Part shown: positions 1-11,406 of the stretch, piece after piece
Layout of the letters: each line of letters starts with the position of its first letter
Numbering within the stretch: the first letter of the stretch is position 1
From: Aeromonas rivipollensis
GTDB taxonomy: Bacteria; Pseudomonadota; Gammaproteobacteria; Enterobacterales; Aeromonadaceae
Length of the DNA: 64,000 bases
Assembly (NCBI RefSeq): GCF_037811135.1
Contig: NZ_CP149130.1
Location: 3,468,501-3,532,500 of the forward strand
Direction: 5' to 3'
The notes under the pieces: model-generated
The model's input: only the letters and a program-made list of their open reading frames with translations
What the model was told of the DNA's origin: nothing
Databases searched by the model: none
Program-made: the position numbers and the translations under genes

Positions 1-843
1 CACAGCATCGACACCCAGGAGAAGTTCGAGGACAGACGCCTGCATCTGGCCGAGAAGGTGTGGGCCCGGATGAGCAGCCAGAACTCCAAGACCTGCAAGT
101 CCTGCCACAGCTACGACAACATGGATCACGCCAAACAGTCCCCGGCGGCTGCGCTGGCGATGAAAGATGCAGCGGCGAAGAACATGAACTGCATCGAGTG
201 CCACAAGGGCATAGCCCACGAGCTGCCCAACATGGCGGGGGGCTTCCGGGCCACCTACGCCACCCTGGCCAGCGAAGCCCAGCAGGCGCCTGCCGGCGAC
301 ACCCTCTACAACCTGGGTGAAAAAGATCTCTATGCCAGCGAACAGAGCACCGACCCGGTCGGCAAACTGCTGCCCGCCTCCCGCATCGAAGTGGTGGCCC
401 GCAGCGGCGATCGCCTCAAGGTGACCATCGAAGGGTGGCGCGAGAGTGACGGCAAGGGCCGGGTGCTGAGCGAATACATGGGCAAGCGAGTCTTTGTCGC
501 CACCATCCGTGACGAGCTGAAAGCAAGCGAGAAAGTGCTCAAGCAGGAGACCGACAGCGCCACCCATATCCAGTGGGAGCAGGTGCAGGTGCAGGCCTGG
601 GTCGATGGCAAGGGCTTTGAATCCTCGCTCAAGCCGATCTGGGATTATGCCGGCGAGATGTACAAGTCCACCTGCAACTCCTGCCACGGCGCGCCGGATC
701 CCGCTCACTTCACTGCCAACGGCTGGATCTCGGGGCTCAAGGCGATGTCTGCCTACTACCGCCTCAGCAAGGAAGAGGAGCGCACCCTGCTCAAGTACCT
801 GCAAAACCATGCCGCCGATACCGGTGGTCAGGGCAGCCACTAA
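1..843 (+). CDS. torC: TorC, pentahaem c-type cytochrome of TMAO respiration (5' end missing)
   Basis: The reading frame is open from base 1, so the N-terminus and membrane anchor lie outside the window; 280 residues are visible. Three haem c sites are seen, CKSCH near visible residue 32, CIECH near 64 and CNSCH near 225. This fits the last part of the NapC/NirT-like tetrahaem domain followed by the C-terminal single-haem domain of TorC. TorC takes electrons from menaquinol and passes them to TorA in the periplasm. It is followed 40 bp later by torA and then torD, the classical torCAD order. The tor sensor and regulator genes are not in view. Identity is supported by the motifs and by the neighbours. 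Confidence 0.93.
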   Translation, partial: HSIDTQEKFEDRRLHLAEKVWARMSSQNSKTCKSCHSYDNMDHAKQSPAAALAMKDAAAKNMNCIECHKGIAHELPNMAGGFRATYATLASEAQQAPAGDTLYNLGEKDLYASEQSTDPVGKLLPASRIEVVARSGDRLKVTIEGWRESDGKGRVLSEYMGKRVFVATIRDELKASEKVLKQETDSATHIQWEQVQVQAWVDGKGFESSLKPIWDYAGEMYKSTCNSCHGAPDPAHFTANGWISGLKAMSAYYRLSKEEERTLLKYLQNHAADTGGQGSH

Positions 844-869
844 TTCCGGATTCGAGTTCCGGATCCGAG
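844..869. repeat. 13-bp tandem repeat between torC and torA
   Basis: Two adjacent 13-base units (TTCCGGATTCGAG and TTCCGGATCCGAG) differ at one base and start directly after the torC stop codon. They sit just upstream of the torA ribosome-binding region (GAGAGGAAT). Function unknown; it may be slippage. Confidence 0.7.
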
Positions 870-883
870 AGAGGAATAACAAG

Positions 884-3376
884 ATGATCAACATTTCCCG
901 TCGTGGTTTTCTGGGTGGCTTGCTGGCCAGCGGTGCCTCTGCCCTCATCGGCCCCTCCCTGCTCGGTCGCGCCGTGATGGCTGCCGAGTCTGGCGACAAG
1001 CTGGTGCAGTCCGGCTCCCACTGGGGCGCCTTCCGTGCCCGGGTCGTCGATGGCCGCTGGGTCGAGACCCTGCCGTTCGAGCATGACAAACACCCCACCG
1101 ACATGCTCAAGGCCTTGAGTGAGGTGGTCTACAACCCCTCCCGCATCCGCTGTCCCATGGTGCGGCTGGACTGGCTGCGCAAGGGCCACCAGTCCGACAC
1201 CAGCGAACGCGGCCAGAACCGCTTCGTGCGGGTCACCTGGTCCCAGGCGCTGGACTTCTTCTATCACGAGCTGGAGCGGGTGCAGAAAACCCATGGCCCG
1301 AGCGCCCTCTATGCCGGTCACTCCGGCTGGCAGTCGGTGGGCAAGCTGCACTCCGCCGGCGCCATGCTGGGACGCGCCATGAACCTGCACGGCACCTATC
1401 TGGCCAAGGCCGGTGACTACTCCACCGGCGCCGCCCAGGTGATCCTGCCCCACGTGGCGGGCGCCATGGAGGTATATGAGCAGCAGACCTCCTGGCCGCT
1501 GGTGCTGGAGCACAGCAAGACCATCGTCATCTGGGGGTCTGACCCCATCAAGAACCTGCAGGTGGGCTGGCTGGTGCCGGATCACAGCGTCTACGACTAC
1601 TGGGCACAGCTCAAAGAGAAGGTGGCCAAGGGGGAGATCCGGGTGATCAGCGTCGACCCGGTCAAATCCAAGACACAGAAATACCTCAATTGCGATCAGG
1701 TGACCCTGAATCCGCAGACCGACGTGCCGCTGATGCTGGGCATAGCCCACAGCCTCTACAGCGAGAAGCGCCACGACGAGGCGTTCCTGAAGAACTACAC
1801 CACAGGTTTTGACAAGTTCCTGCCCTACCTGCTGGGCACCAAGGATGGTCAGGTGAAGGATGCCGAGTGGGCGGCCGCCATCTGTGGCGTACCTGCCGAG
1901 ACCATCCGCGAGCTGGCTCGCGCCATGAGCAGCGGCCGTACCCAGCTCATCGGCGGCTGGTGTGTACAGCGCATGCACCACGGCGAGCAGTACGCCTGGA
2001 TGCTGGTGGTACTGGCCTCGATGATTGGCCAGATCGGCCTGCCGGGGGGCGGTTACGGCTTTGGCTGGCACTACAACGGGGCGGGCACCATCACCTCCAG
2101 CGGCCCCATCATGTCCGGTTTCAGCTCGGTCATTCCAGGGGTCAAGCCGCTCCATGACGGCGACTGGAAGGGCTACTCCAAATACATTCCGGTGGCCCGT
2201 TTCGTCGACTGTATCCTCAATCCGGGCAAGACCATCGCCTTCAACGGCCAGACCATCACCTACCCCCACATGAAGATGGCGGTGTTCTGCGGCAACAACC
2301 CCTTCCACCACCAGCAGGATCGCAACAAGATGGTCGCTGCCTGGCGCAAGCTGGAAACCGTGGTCAGCATCGATCACCAGTGGACCGCCAGCTGCCGCTT
2401 CGCCGATATCGTGCTGCCCGCCACAACCACCTACGAGCGGGATGACATCGAGCAGTGGGGTTCTCACTCCAATGCGGGCATTCTGGCCATGTACAAGGTC
2501 GTGGAGCCGCTGTTCGAAGCGCGCGATGACTACGACATCTTCGCCGATCTCTGCCGTCGCTTCGGTCGCGAGGCCGAGTTCACCGGCGGCAAGAGCAAGC
2601 TGGAGTGGATCCAGAGCATCTATGACGACGCCCGTCTGCAGGGTCGCGGCATCGGCATCCGTCTGCCCCGTTTCAGCCAGTTCTGGCACGGCGAAGGCTT
2701 CGTCAGCTTCCCGGCTGGCCAGCCCTGGGTGCGCCACGCCTCGTTCCGTCAGGAGCCGGATCTGGAACCGCTCGGTACCCCCTCTGGCCTTATCGAGATC
2801 TACTCCAAGACCATCGCCGACTACGGCTATGGGGATTGCCCGGGCCACCCGGTCTGGATCGAACCCTACGAGCGCTCCCACGGCGGGCCGGGCAGCGCGC
2901 GTTTCCCGCTGCACCTGCAATCCTGCCACCCGGACAAGCGGCTGCACAGCCAGCTCTGCTCCTCCGACAACTACCGCGCCACTTACACTGTGCAGGGTCG
3001 CGAGCCTGTCTATATGAACCCGCAGGATGCCGAATCCCGGGGCCTCAAGGACGGGGATCTGGTGCGGGTGTTCAACGGTCGCGGTCAGGTACTGGCTGGT
3101 CTGGTGGTAAGCGATGACTACGCTCCCGGCGTGGTCAGGATCCAGGAGGGGGCCTGGTATGGCCCGCAAGAGGGCGGCAAGGTGGGCACCCTCTGTACCT
3201 ATGGGGATCCCAACGTACTGACCGCCGACATCGGCTCCTCCAGCCTGGCACAGGCCACCACGGCCCATACCGCGCTGGTGGAAATCGAGAAGTTCCGCGG
3301 GCAGGCACCTGCCGTCACCGCCTTCGGCGCGCCGGAATCGGTCAAGGGCATCGACCCCATGTTCCCGGCACTCTGA
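884..3376 (+). CDS. torA: TorA, periplasmic trimethylamine-N-oxide reductase
   Basis: An 830-residue molybdopterin oxidoreductase, the normal TorA length. The start ATG at 884 follows GAGAGGAAT and gives a twin-arginine signal peptide with SRRGFLGG at residues 5-12, so the folded enzyme should be exported by Tat. The segment GDYSTGAAQ near residue 180 carries the serine expected to coordinate molybdenum in the DMSO/TMAO reductase family. The enzyme reduces TMAO to trimethylamine as a terminal anaerobic electron acceptor, fed by TorC. A longer in-frame extension back to 605 overlaps torC and would bury the Tat signal, so it was not used. Confidence 0.96.
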   Translation: MINISRRGFLGGLLASGASALIGPSLLGRAVMAAESGDKLVQSGSHWGAFRARVVDGRWVETLPFEHDKHPTDMLKALSEVVYNPSRIRCPMVRLDWLRKGHQSDTSERGQNRFVRVTWSQALDFFYHELERVQKTHGPSALYAGHSGWQSVGKLHSAGAMLGRAMNLHGTYLAKAGDYSTGAAQVILPHVAGAMEVYEQQTSWPLVLEHSKTIVIWGSDPIKNLQVGWLVPDHSVYDYWAQLKEKVAKGEIRVISVDPVKSKTQKYLNCDQVTLNPQTDVPLMLGIAHSLYSEKRHDEAFLKNYTTGFDKFLPYLLGTKDGQVKDAEWAAAICGVPAETIRELARAMSSGRTQLIGGWCVQRMHHGEQYAWMLVVLASMIGQIGLPGGGYGFGWHYNGAGTITSSGPIMSGFSSVIPGVKPLHDGDWKGYSKYIPVARFVDCILNPGKTIAFNGQTITYPHMKMAVFCGNNPFHHQQDRNKMVAAWRKLETVVSIDHQWTASCRFADIVLPATTTYERDDIEQWGSHSNAGILAMYKVVEPLFEARDDYDIFADLCRRFGREAEFTGGKSKLEWIQSIYDDARLQGRGIGIRLPRFSQFWHGEGFVSFPAGQPWVRHASFRQEPDLEPLGTPSGLIEIYSKTIADYGYGDCPGHPVWIEPYERSHGGPGSARFPLHLQSCHPDKRLHSQLCSSDNYRATYTVQGREPVYMNPQDAESRGLKDGDLVRVFNGRGQVLAGLVVSDDYAPGVVRIQEGAWYGPQEGGKVGTLCTYGDPNVLTADIGSSSLAQATTAHTALVEIEKFRGQAPAVTAFGAPESVKGIDPMFPAL

Positions 3377-3431
3377 CCCCGGGGGGACGAAAGCGCCCCC
3401 TTGAGTTTCCTTTATTTTTAAAGTCGTTAGA

Positions 3432-3456
3432 ATCGGGAGCCATCAAGGCTCCCGAT
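3432..3456 (+). promoter_or_regulatory. Perfect hairpin between torA and torD
   Basis: A 10-bp perfect stem (ATCGGGAGCC pairing with GGCTCCCGAT) with a 5-base loop lies 10 bases upstream of the torD Shine-Dalgarno sequence (GGAGG, 3467-3471). There is no T run after it, so a simple terminator is unlikely. It could stabilise the torCA mRNA or lower torD expression relative to torA. Confidence 0.6.
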
Positions 3457-3475
3457 TGCCATCCACGGAGGAAAA

Positions 3476-4144
3476 ATGCAGGAATTCATGGCTACCAGCG
3501 AACGCCGGGCCCAACTCTACTGGTGGTTTTCCACCCTGTTTGCCACCGAACTCAGTGATGAGCAGATCGCCGAATATGACACCTATGACGTGCGAAGCTT
3601 CCTGAAAAGCCTCTCCACTCTGGATCCCATGCGCGAGGCCGTGGCCGAGCTCAACGAGGCCATAGCCCGCCTGCTGGTGCGCCCGGATCGCCAACTGGAA
3701 CTCGCTGCCGACTTCGCCGGCCTGTTTCTGGTGGATCCCAAACAGGGTGCCCTGCCCTACGAGTCCCTCTACCGGGGCGATGCCAAGTTGCTGATGCAGG
3801 CCCCCATGGCCGAGATGCAGGCTCGCCTCGATCGCCTCGGCATCAATGTCAGCGATAAATACAAAGAGCCTGCGGACCATCTGGCCATAGAGCTGGATCT
3901 GATGGGCAACCTCATCATCCGTGCGGCGGAAGCGACCACCGCCGCCCAGCGGGAGAGCTGGCTCGGGGAGCAGGAAGCGCTGCTGCACGAGCATCTGCTC
4001 GCCTGGTTCCCGCGCTTCGAGGCCGCTTGCCGCGCCGCAGACCGGTTTGGTTTCTACGGTGCCAGCGCCCGCCTGCTGGGGGTCTTCCTCACCATGGATG
4101 CCAACTACCTAAGCCTGGTCAAGCCGGCGCAGTCTGCCGACTAA
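3476..4144 (+). CDS. torD: TorD, TorA-specific maturation chaperone
   Basis: A 222-residue cytoplasmic protein of the TorD/DmsD/NarJ chaperone family, recognised by overall sequence and by its place directly after torA. The family binds the Tat signal and the core of TorA and helps insert the molybdenum cofactor before export. The start is decided by GGAGG ending four bases before ATG 3476; an ATG at 3488 is a less likely alternative. The segment [19 protein letters not shown] is typical of the family. It is probably co-transcribed with torCA and with the small membrane protein that follows after 7 bases. Confidence 0.93.
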   Translation: MQEFMATSERRAQLYWWFSTLFATELSDEQIAEYDTYDVRSFLKSLSTLDPMREAVAELNEAIARLLVRPDRQLELAADFAGLFLVDPKQGALPYESLYRGDAKLLMQAPMAEMQARLDRLGINVSDKYKEPADHLAIELDLMGNLIIRAAEATTAAQRESWLGEQEALLHEHLLAWFPRFEAACRAADRFGFYGASARLLGVFLTMDANYLSLVKPAQSAD

Positions 4145-4151
4145 GCCTCGC

Positions 4152-4520
4152 ATGAAAACAGCCCTGCTTCTTATTGCATGCTGGCTGCTGGCCCTGATCC
4201 CGCTGGATCAGGGCCTGACCCCCCTCGCCGTCCTGCTGTTTCACCCGGACAGGGAACTGTACGGCGCCGCCCAGCTCACCGGCTTTGGCGGTATCCTGCT
4301 CACCCTCTACCTTGCCAATCTCGGTGTCGAGGTGGTGCTGCGCCGCCGATTCCAGATAGCGGGCATGCTGACCCTGCTGGTGGCCTGGGTAGACTTCATC
4401 AACAGCAGCGGCAGCGAGTCGCACTTCCTGCTGCTCTACCTGCTGGCCCTGCCGTTCCACCTGCTCGGCTGGCTGGTACTGGTGCGCGGCATTCAGGCAT
4501 TCGGCCGCCAGAAAGGCTGA
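4152..4520 (+). CDS. Small integral membrane protein of unknown function, tor-operon distal
   Basis: 122 residues with about four hydrophobic segments (roughly residues 2-20, 41-60, 67-85 and 94-112) and a few charges between them; no motif I recognise. It begins 7 bases after the torD stop, so it is probably in the tor transcript. The N-terminal segment could be a signal anchor. It is followed by an ordinary intergenic gap. A role in anchoring or quinone interaction with the Tor chain is only a guess from position. Confidence 0.7.
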   Translation: MKTALLLIACWLLALIPLDQGLTPLAVLLFHPDRELYGAAQLTGFGGILLTLYLANLGVEVVLRRRFQIAGMLTLLVAWVDFINSSGSESHFLLLYLLALPFHLLGWLVLVRGIQAFGRQKG

Positions 4521-4626
4521 GATCCCGTTGATTTAACATCACTCCCAGACTTTTTCTCCCTCTTGAAACTTCCTGCCATACTGTCACAGTCATCTAAATG
4601 ACAAAGAAATCAATTCAGGAGCCGCC

Positions 4627-6420
4627 ATGGAAAAAGTGCTACCCGAATCGGTTCAGACACTGCATTTGTCAGGCCCGTTATCCCTTCATGAATGGCAACA
4701 ACTGCTCGAGCTGGCACCCTTTGGGATAGGGGTCTTCGATCGTGACTTCAGGTGCCGTGGCGTCAACGGTATCTTCACCGAGCTGAGCGGTCTGACCCAG
4801 GGGGATCACCTCGGCAAGACCCTGTTCGACATCACGCCGGCCCAGGCCCCCATGCTGCTCCCCCGGCTTAAGCAATTGCTCAATGGCGCCCCCCGGGCCG
4901 AGCTGGATCTGGGCTGCATCCATGTCTCCCGCCCCGGCGGGCCGAGGCGCTGGCAGATGAGCTGCAGCCCCCTGATGGATGCCGCCGGGATCTTCAATGG
5001 CATCTTCCTCATCGCCCGCGATCTCACCCAGGATCCCCGCGCCTATCTGGGAACGACCCGCTTCACCGGGGAGATCCAGGAGACCAGCAGCCAGCACGCA
5101 CAGCGGCTCTACCAGGCGGAGGCCAGGCTTCACCACCTCTCCTATCACGACCCCCTCACCGATCTTGGCAACCGCAACCTGCTGCAGGAGCGGCTCGAAC
5201 TGGAGATAGAGACGGCCCGCCTGAACAAGCAGGCCCTCGCCCTGCTGTTCATCGATCTCGACGGCTTCAAGCTGATCAACGACAACCTGGGGCACAGCGC
5301 TGGGGATCTGCTGCTCAAGCTGCTGGCACAGCGCATCCGCCACAGCCTGCGCCCGGGGGATCTCGCCATCCGGCTAGGCGCAGACGAGTTTCTGGTGCTG
5401 CTTCCCGACATCCGGCAGCCCCAGGATCTGGTGGCGCTGATCGAGCGGCTGCAACACCGGCTCCACGATCCGGCCGACATAGGGCAGGAGCGGGTGAGGC
5501 TCTCGGCCAGCATAGGCGTCGCCCTCTACCCGGATCATGGCCAGAGCCCGGACAGCCTCATCAGTGCGGCGGACAATGCCATGCATGAGGCCAAGCGCCG
5601 GGGCCGCAACGGCTATCTGTTCTACTCCCCCGACATGATGACCCAGATGAGGGAGCGGATGGCCCTGGAGCAGGGGCTGATCAAGGCCATGGAGCAGCAG
5701 CAGTTCCGCCTGCTGTACCAGCCCATGACGGATCTCGCCAATGACAGCCTCAGCGGCCTCGAGGCCCTGGTGCGCTGGCAGCACCCCAGCGAGGGCATGA
5801 TCTCTCCCGCCCGCTTCATTCCGGTGGCCGAGGAGTGCGGTCTGATAGAGCAGCTGGGGGAATGGGTGATGCGCACCGCCTGCCAGCAGGGACAGAGGTG
5901 GCTGGCGGAAGGGTTCGCCGTGCCCAGGTTGTCCGTCAATGTGTCGGTCAGGGAGATGCGCTCCCCCGACTACGTGGACAGGGTCACCGCCATCCTGGCG
6001 CAGACCGGCTTCCCGGCAGAGCGGCTGGAGATAGAGGTCACCGAGAGCATCATCCAGAGCGTGGATCAGAGCCTGAGTCTCTTTACCCGCCTCAAGGCGC
6101 TGGGAGTACAGATCGCCATCGACGACTTTGGCACCGGCTTCTCCTCCCTGAGCCTGCTCAAAAGCCTGCCCATAGATCGCATCAAGATAGACAGGGCCTT
6201 CGTCCAGGCGCTGCCCGACGACAAGCACAGCCGGGAGCTGTGCCGCACCATAGTCAGCCTGGCCGACAGCCTCGGCATGGCGGTCACGGCGGAAGGCATA
6301 GAGACCCAGCCCCAGCGCCAGTTCCTGCAGTCTCTGCGCTGCGAGGAGGGCCAGGGCTACCTGTTCAGCCACCCCCTGTCAGAACCCCACATGACCTCCA
6401 TGCTCGCCCCCCAGCGCTGA
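4627..6420 (+). CDS. PAS-GGDEF-EAL protein, probable c-di-GMP phosphodiesterase
   Basis: 597 residues, no signal peptide or membrane segment, so probably cytoplasmic. An N-terminal PAS domain (about residues 20-140) is followed by a GGDEF domain (about 165-330) and an EAL domain (about 340-590). The cyclase signature reads RLGADEFLVLL, so the second glycine of GGDEF is replaced by alanine, which suggests a weak or inactive cyclase. The EAL side looks intact: GLEALVRWQHP, SVNVS, EVTES, IDDFGTGFSSL, IKID and AEGIET are all present. The likely net activity is hydrolysis of cyclic di-GMP controlled by the PAS sensor. It appears monocistronic with a terminator after it; the start ATG follows CAGGAGCCGCC. 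Confidence 0.9.
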   Translation: MEKVLPESVQTLHLSGPLSLHEWQQLLELAPFGIGVFDRDFRCRGVNGIFTELSGLTQGDHLGKTLFDITPAQAPMLLPRLKQLLNGAPRAELDLGCIHVSRPGGPRRWQMSCSPLMDAAGIFNGIFLIARDLTQDPRAYLGTTRFTGEIQETSSQHAQRLYQAEARLHHLSYHDPLTDLGNRNLLQERLELEIETARLNKQALALLFIDLDGFKLINDNLGHSAGDLLLKLLAQRIRHSLRPGDLAIRLGADEFLVLLPDIRQPQDLVALIERLQHRLHDPADIGQERVRLSASIGVALYPDHGQSPDSLISAADNAMHEAKRRGRNGYLFYSPDMMTQMRERMALEQGLIKAMEQQQFRLLYQPMTDLANDSLSGLEALVRWQHPSEGMISPARFIPVAEECGLIEQLGEWVMRTACQQGQRWLAEGFAVPRLSVNVSVREMRSPDYVDRVTAILAQTGFPAERLEIEVTESIIQSVDQSLSLFTRLKALGVQIAIDDFGTGFSSLSLLKSLPIDRIKIDRAFVQALPDDKHSRELCRTIVSLADSLGMAVTAEGIETQPQRQFLQSLRCEEGQGYLFSHPLSEPHMTSMLAPQR

Positions 6421-6447
6421 CAACGGTCGCCTCAAGGGATCCAATGA

Positions 6448-6476
6448 AGAAGGGAGCACCAGGCTCCCTTCTCTTT
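6448..6476 (+). terminator. Rho-independent terminator after the EAL gene
   Basis: Stem GAAGGGAGC pairing with GCTCCCTTC, five-base loop, followed by TCTTTATT. Confidence 0.8.
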
Positions 6477-6620
6477 ATTCCCTTCAGCTTGCTCCCGTCA
6501 GGGCCCGCTCACAGGCGCCCCTCCTCCTCTCGTCGCTATCCAAAAGTCTAATTGCCCTCCCGTACCAAAGGTATAAGTTGTTACTCAATCATTACAAAAA
6601 TGTATTCACAGGAGTGAGAG

Positions 6621-8567
<1,947 letters not shown>

Positions 8568-8569
8568 TC

Positions 8570-8692
8570 ATGCGCTCCATAATGCTGCGCAAGATCGCCA
8601 CCGGCGAGACCGACAGCCTGGGGGATATCTCCACCCTGGCGGATCCGGGCGTCGTGGACAAGCTTATCCGCGAGAAGTCAGAGGCGGCATGA
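8570..8692 (+). CDS. Mini-cistron 1: 40-residue copy of the Acs C-terminal tail
   Basis: ATG 8570 lies two bases after the acs stop (TGATCATG) and opens a 40-codon frame. Its residues 6-40 repeat the final 35 residues of Acs, starting with LRKIATGE and ending REKSEAA; the first five residues (MRSIM) differ from Acs. The regulatory SGK lysine motif of Acs is not included. A weak AGAGG lies 10 bases upstream, so translational coupling to acs is plausible. Whether it is translated is unknown; the evidence is an intact frame and only synonymous change. Confidence 0.4.
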   Translation: MRSIMLRKIATGETDSLGDISTLADPGVVDKLIREKSEAA

Positions 8693-8694
8693 TC

Positions 8695-8817
8695 ATGCGT
8701 TCCATAATGCAGCGCAAGATCGCCACCGGCGAGACCGACAGCCTGGGGGATATCTCCACCCTGGCGGATCCGGGTGTCGTGGACAAACTTATCCGCGAGA
8801 AGTCGGAAGCGGCCTGA
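8695..8817 (+). CDS. Mini-cistron 2: second 40-residue copy of the Acs C-terminal tail
   Basis: It starts two bases after the stop of the previous mini-cistron (again TGATCATG) and encodes almost the same 40 residues (MRSIMQRK..., Leu6 replaced by Gln). It is in a third reading frame relative to acs and to mini-cistron 1. The same AGAGG precedes it. It ends just before the terminator hairpin. Expression is unproven. Confidence 0.4.
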   Translation: MRSIMQRKIATGETDSLGDISTLADPGVVDKLIREKSEAA

Positions 8818-8832
8818 GTCCTCTCTCCCTAT

Positions 8833-8867
8833 CACGACAAAGCCGGCCTTGTGCCGGCTTTGTCGTG
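8833..8867 (+). terminator. Hairpin ending the acs region
   Basis: A 15-bp perfect stem (CACGACAAAGCCGGC with its complement) and a 5-base loop. The T run is poor, but no other terminator separates acs from aroQ. Confidence 0.7.
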
Positions 8868-9102
8868 TCTGGAAAGCCCAAAGAGGCGGGCGCAGCGGCA
8901 GAGCGGCTTCGAGCGCAGGAATGCTCAATAAATGGGCAGATGTAGAGATTAGACCAGTAAAATGCTGCTAATTTTCACGAAATCAATATAATTGCGAAAT
9001 CTGTGTGCCAGGGCACACCGAATTGTGCAGAAAGTGGCTAGATTTTTGGTGGTCCACAGATAGCTGATAGATAGCAGCATAATCATCGAGGATGTACTCA
9101 AT

Positions 9103-9552
9103 ATGTCGCAACATCACCGAATCCTCCTGCTCAACGGCCCCAACCTGAATCTGCTGGGCAAGCGGGAGCCGGGAATCTACGGCAGCAAGACGCTCGATGA
9201 GATCGTCGCCGATCTGAGCCAGTACGCCAACGAACTCGGTGTCACCCTGGAACACCTGCAATCCAATGCCGAACATGAGTTGGTCGGCCGCATCCATCAG
9301 GCCATGGGCCAGGTGGGTTTTATCATCATCAACCCGGCCGCCTTCACCCACACCAGCGTCGCCCTGCGCGATGCCCTGCTGGGCGTGGCCATCCCCTTTA
9401 TCGAGGTTCACCTGTCAAACGTTCATGCCAGGGAACCCTTCCGTCATCACTCCTATCTGTCTGATGTCGCCAAGGGGGTCATTTGTGGGCTGGGTGCCGA
9501 TGGCTACCAATTCGCTTTAACCGCGGCCGTGCATCAGTTGCGCGCGGCTTGA
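9103..9552 (+). CDS. aroQ: AroQ, type II 3-dehydroquinate dehydratase
   Basis: 149 residues, the normal size of the type II enzyme, which dehydrates 3-dehydroquinate to 3-dehydroshikimate in the shikimate pathway. The N-terminal [20 protein letters not shown] carries the flexible-loop arginine and catalytic tyrosine. The segments [11 protein letters not shown] and [17 protein letters not shown] hold the catalytic histidine and substrate-binding residues. It lies 36 bp before accB, the aroQ-accB-accC order common in gammaproteobacteria. A weak GAGGA precedes the ATG. Confidence 0.96.
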   Translation: MSQHHRILLLNGPNLNLLGKREPGIYGSKTLDEIVADLSQYANELGVTLEHLQSNAEHELVGRIHQAMGQVGFIIINPAAFTHTSVALRDALLGVAIPFIEVHLSNVHAREPFRHHSYLSDVAKGVICGLGADGYQFALTAAVHQLRAA

Positions 9553-9588
9553 TAATCACTGATCAGATAAAGAAGAAAGAGAATGCTA

Positions 9589-10050
9589 ATGGATATCCGC
9601 AAAATCAAGAAGCTGATTGAACTGGTTGAAGAGTCCGGCATCGCCGAGCTGGAAATCTCCGAAGGGGAAGAGTCCGTTCGCATCAGCCGTAATTTCTCCG
9701 GCCAGGTTAGCGTTGCCCCGCAGATGATGATGCAGCCAGCACAGGTTCAACAAGCCGCCGCTCCGGTCGCCGCTGCCGCCCAGGCCGCAGCCCCTGCTGC
9801 CGACGCCGCCCCGAGTGGCCATCTGATGCGCTCCCCCATGGTGGGCTCCTTCTACCGCTCCTCCAGCCCGGAAGCCAAGCCTTTCGTGGAAGTCGGCCAG
9901 CACGTCAATGTCGGCGACACCCTGTGCATCGTCGAAGCCATGAAAATGATGAACCAAATCGAGTCTGACAAGGCCGGTGTGATCAAAGCGATCCTGGTTG
10001 AAAATGGTCAGGCCGTCGAATTTGACGAGCCGCTGTTCATCATCGAATAA
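9589..10050 (+). CDS. accB: AccB, biotin carboxyl carrier protein of acetyl-CoA carboxylase
   Basis: 153 residues from ATG 9589; an ATG at 9583 is two codons upstream, but the AGAAAGAG sequence is better spaced for 9589 and the [17 protein letters not shown] start matches the family. The order is an N-terminal helical part, an Ala/Pro-rich linker (about residues 50-75) and a C-terminal biotinyl domain with [10 protein letters not shown], whose lysine carries biotin. It works with AccC in the first step of fatty acid synthesis. Only 15 bases separate it from accC. Confidence 0.96.
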   Translation: MDIRKIKKLIELVEESGIAELEISEGEESVRISRNFSGQVSVAPQMMMQPAQVQQAAAPVAAAAQAAAPAADAAPSGHLMRSPMVGSFYRSSSPEAKPFVEVGQHVNVGDTLCIVEAMKMMNQIESDKAGVIKAILVENGQAVEFDEPLFIIE

Positions 10051-10065
10051 GGGAAGACGCCACCC

Positions 10066-11406
10066 ATGTTGGACAAAGTAGTCATCGCCAACCGCGGTGA
10101 AATTGCCCTGCGGATCCTGCGCGCCTGCAAAGAGCTCGGGATCAAGACAGTGGCCGTTCACTCCACTGCCGATCGGGAGCTCAAGCATGTGCTCCTGGCC
10201 GACGAAACCATCTGTATCGGCAAACCCGCCAGCGGTGAGTCCTACCTCAACGTGCCGGCCATCATCGCCGCCGCCGAGGTGACCGGAGCCGTCGCCATCC
10301 ACCCGGGCTACGGCTTCCTCTCCGAGAACGCCGACTTTGCCGAAGTGGTCGAGAAATCCGGCTTCATCTTCATAGGCCCGCGCGCCGAGACCATTCGCCT
10401 GATGGGTGACAAGGTTTCCGCCATCGAGGCGATGAAGAAGGCGGGCGTACCCTGCGTACCCGGCTCCGACGGCCCGGTGGACAACGATGCCAAGCGCAAC
10501 GCCACCATCGCCAAGCGGATCGGCTACCCCGTGATCATCAAGGCCGCCGGTGGCGGTGGTGGTCGTGGCATGCGCGTGGTGCGCAACGAGTCAGAGCTGG
10601 CCGCCGCCATCGCCCTGACCAAATCCGAAGCGGGCCAGTTCTTCAAGAACGACATGGTCTACATGGAGAAATACCTGGAGAACCCGCGCCACATCGAGAT
10701 CCAGGTGCTGGCAGACGGCCAGGGTACCGCCCTCTACCTGGGTGAGCGGGACTGCTCCATGCAGCGCCGTCACCAGAAGGTGGTGGAAGAGGCGCCGGCA
10801 CCCGGCATCACCGAAGAGATGCGCAAGTTCATCGGTGAGCGCTGCGTGCGCGCCTGTCTCGAAATCGGCTACCGCGGTGCCGGTACTTTCGAGTTCCTGT
10901 ACGAGAACGGCGAGTTCTACTTCATCGAGATGAACACCCGGATCCAGGTCGAACACCCGGTCACCGAGATGGTCACCGGCGTGGATCTCATCAAGGAGCA
11001 GCTGCGCATCGCCGCCGGCCAGCCCCTGTCGATCACCCAGCAGGACATCCGCCTCCGTGGCCATGCCATCGAATGCCGGATCAACGCCGAGGATCCGGCC
11101 ACCTTCATGCCGTCTCCAGGTCTCATCCAGCGCTTCCACGCGCCGGGTGGTCTGGGGGTGCGCTGGGAATCCCACATCTATGCGGGTTACAAGGTGCCGC
11201 CCTACTACGACTCCATGATCGGCAAGCTGATCTGTTACGGCGAGAACCGTGACATCGCCATCGCCCGCATGCGTCACTCTCTCGACGAGCTGGTGGTGGA
11301 AGGGATCAAGACCAACATCGCCCTGCAAAAAGAGATCATGAAGGACGAGAACTTCCAGCACGGTGGTACCAACATCCACTACCTGCACAAGAAGTTGGGT
11401 CTGTAA
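10066..11406 (+). CDS. accC: AccC, biotin carboxylase
   Basis: 446 residues, standard length. It carboxylates AccB-bound biotin with ATP and bicarbonate. The glycine-rich ATP-grasp loop GGGGRGMR is near residue 163, and [15 protein letters not shown] (about residue 288) holds the metal- and bicarbonate-binding residues. It is co-transcribed with accB. The gene ends LHKKLGL, and the coding sequence for this tail is repeated with changes directly downstream at 11425-11481. Confidence 0.97.
   Translation: MLDKVVIANRGEIALRILRACKELGIKTVAVHSTADRELKHVLLADETICIGKPASGESYLNVPAIIAAAEVTGAVAIHPGYGFLSENADFAEVVEKSGFIFIGPRAETIRLMGDKVSAIEAMKKAGVPCVPGSDGPVDNDAKRNATIAKRIGYPVIIKAAGGGGGRGMRVVRNESELAAAIALTKSEAGQFFKNDMVYMEKYLENPRHIEIQVLADGQGTALYLGERDCSMQRRHQKVVEEAPAPGITEEMRKFIGERCVRACLEIGYRGAGTFEFLYENGEFYFIEMNTRIQVEHPVTEMVTGVDLIKEQLRIAAGQPLSITQQDIRLRGHAIECRINAEDPATFMPSPGLIQRFHAPGGLGVRWESHIYAGYKVPPYYDSMIGKLICYGENRDIAIARMRHSLDELVVEGIKTNIALQKEIMKDENFQHGGTNIHYLHKKLGL

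Noticed and set aside
605..883. N-terminal extension of torA
   Set aside because: It overlaps torC and would place the Tat signal 93 residues inside the protein.
791..3268. Very long minus-strand open frame opposite torA
   Set aside because: It mirrors the codon structure of torA; composition is typical of a shadow frame in GC-rich DNA and the translation resembles no family.
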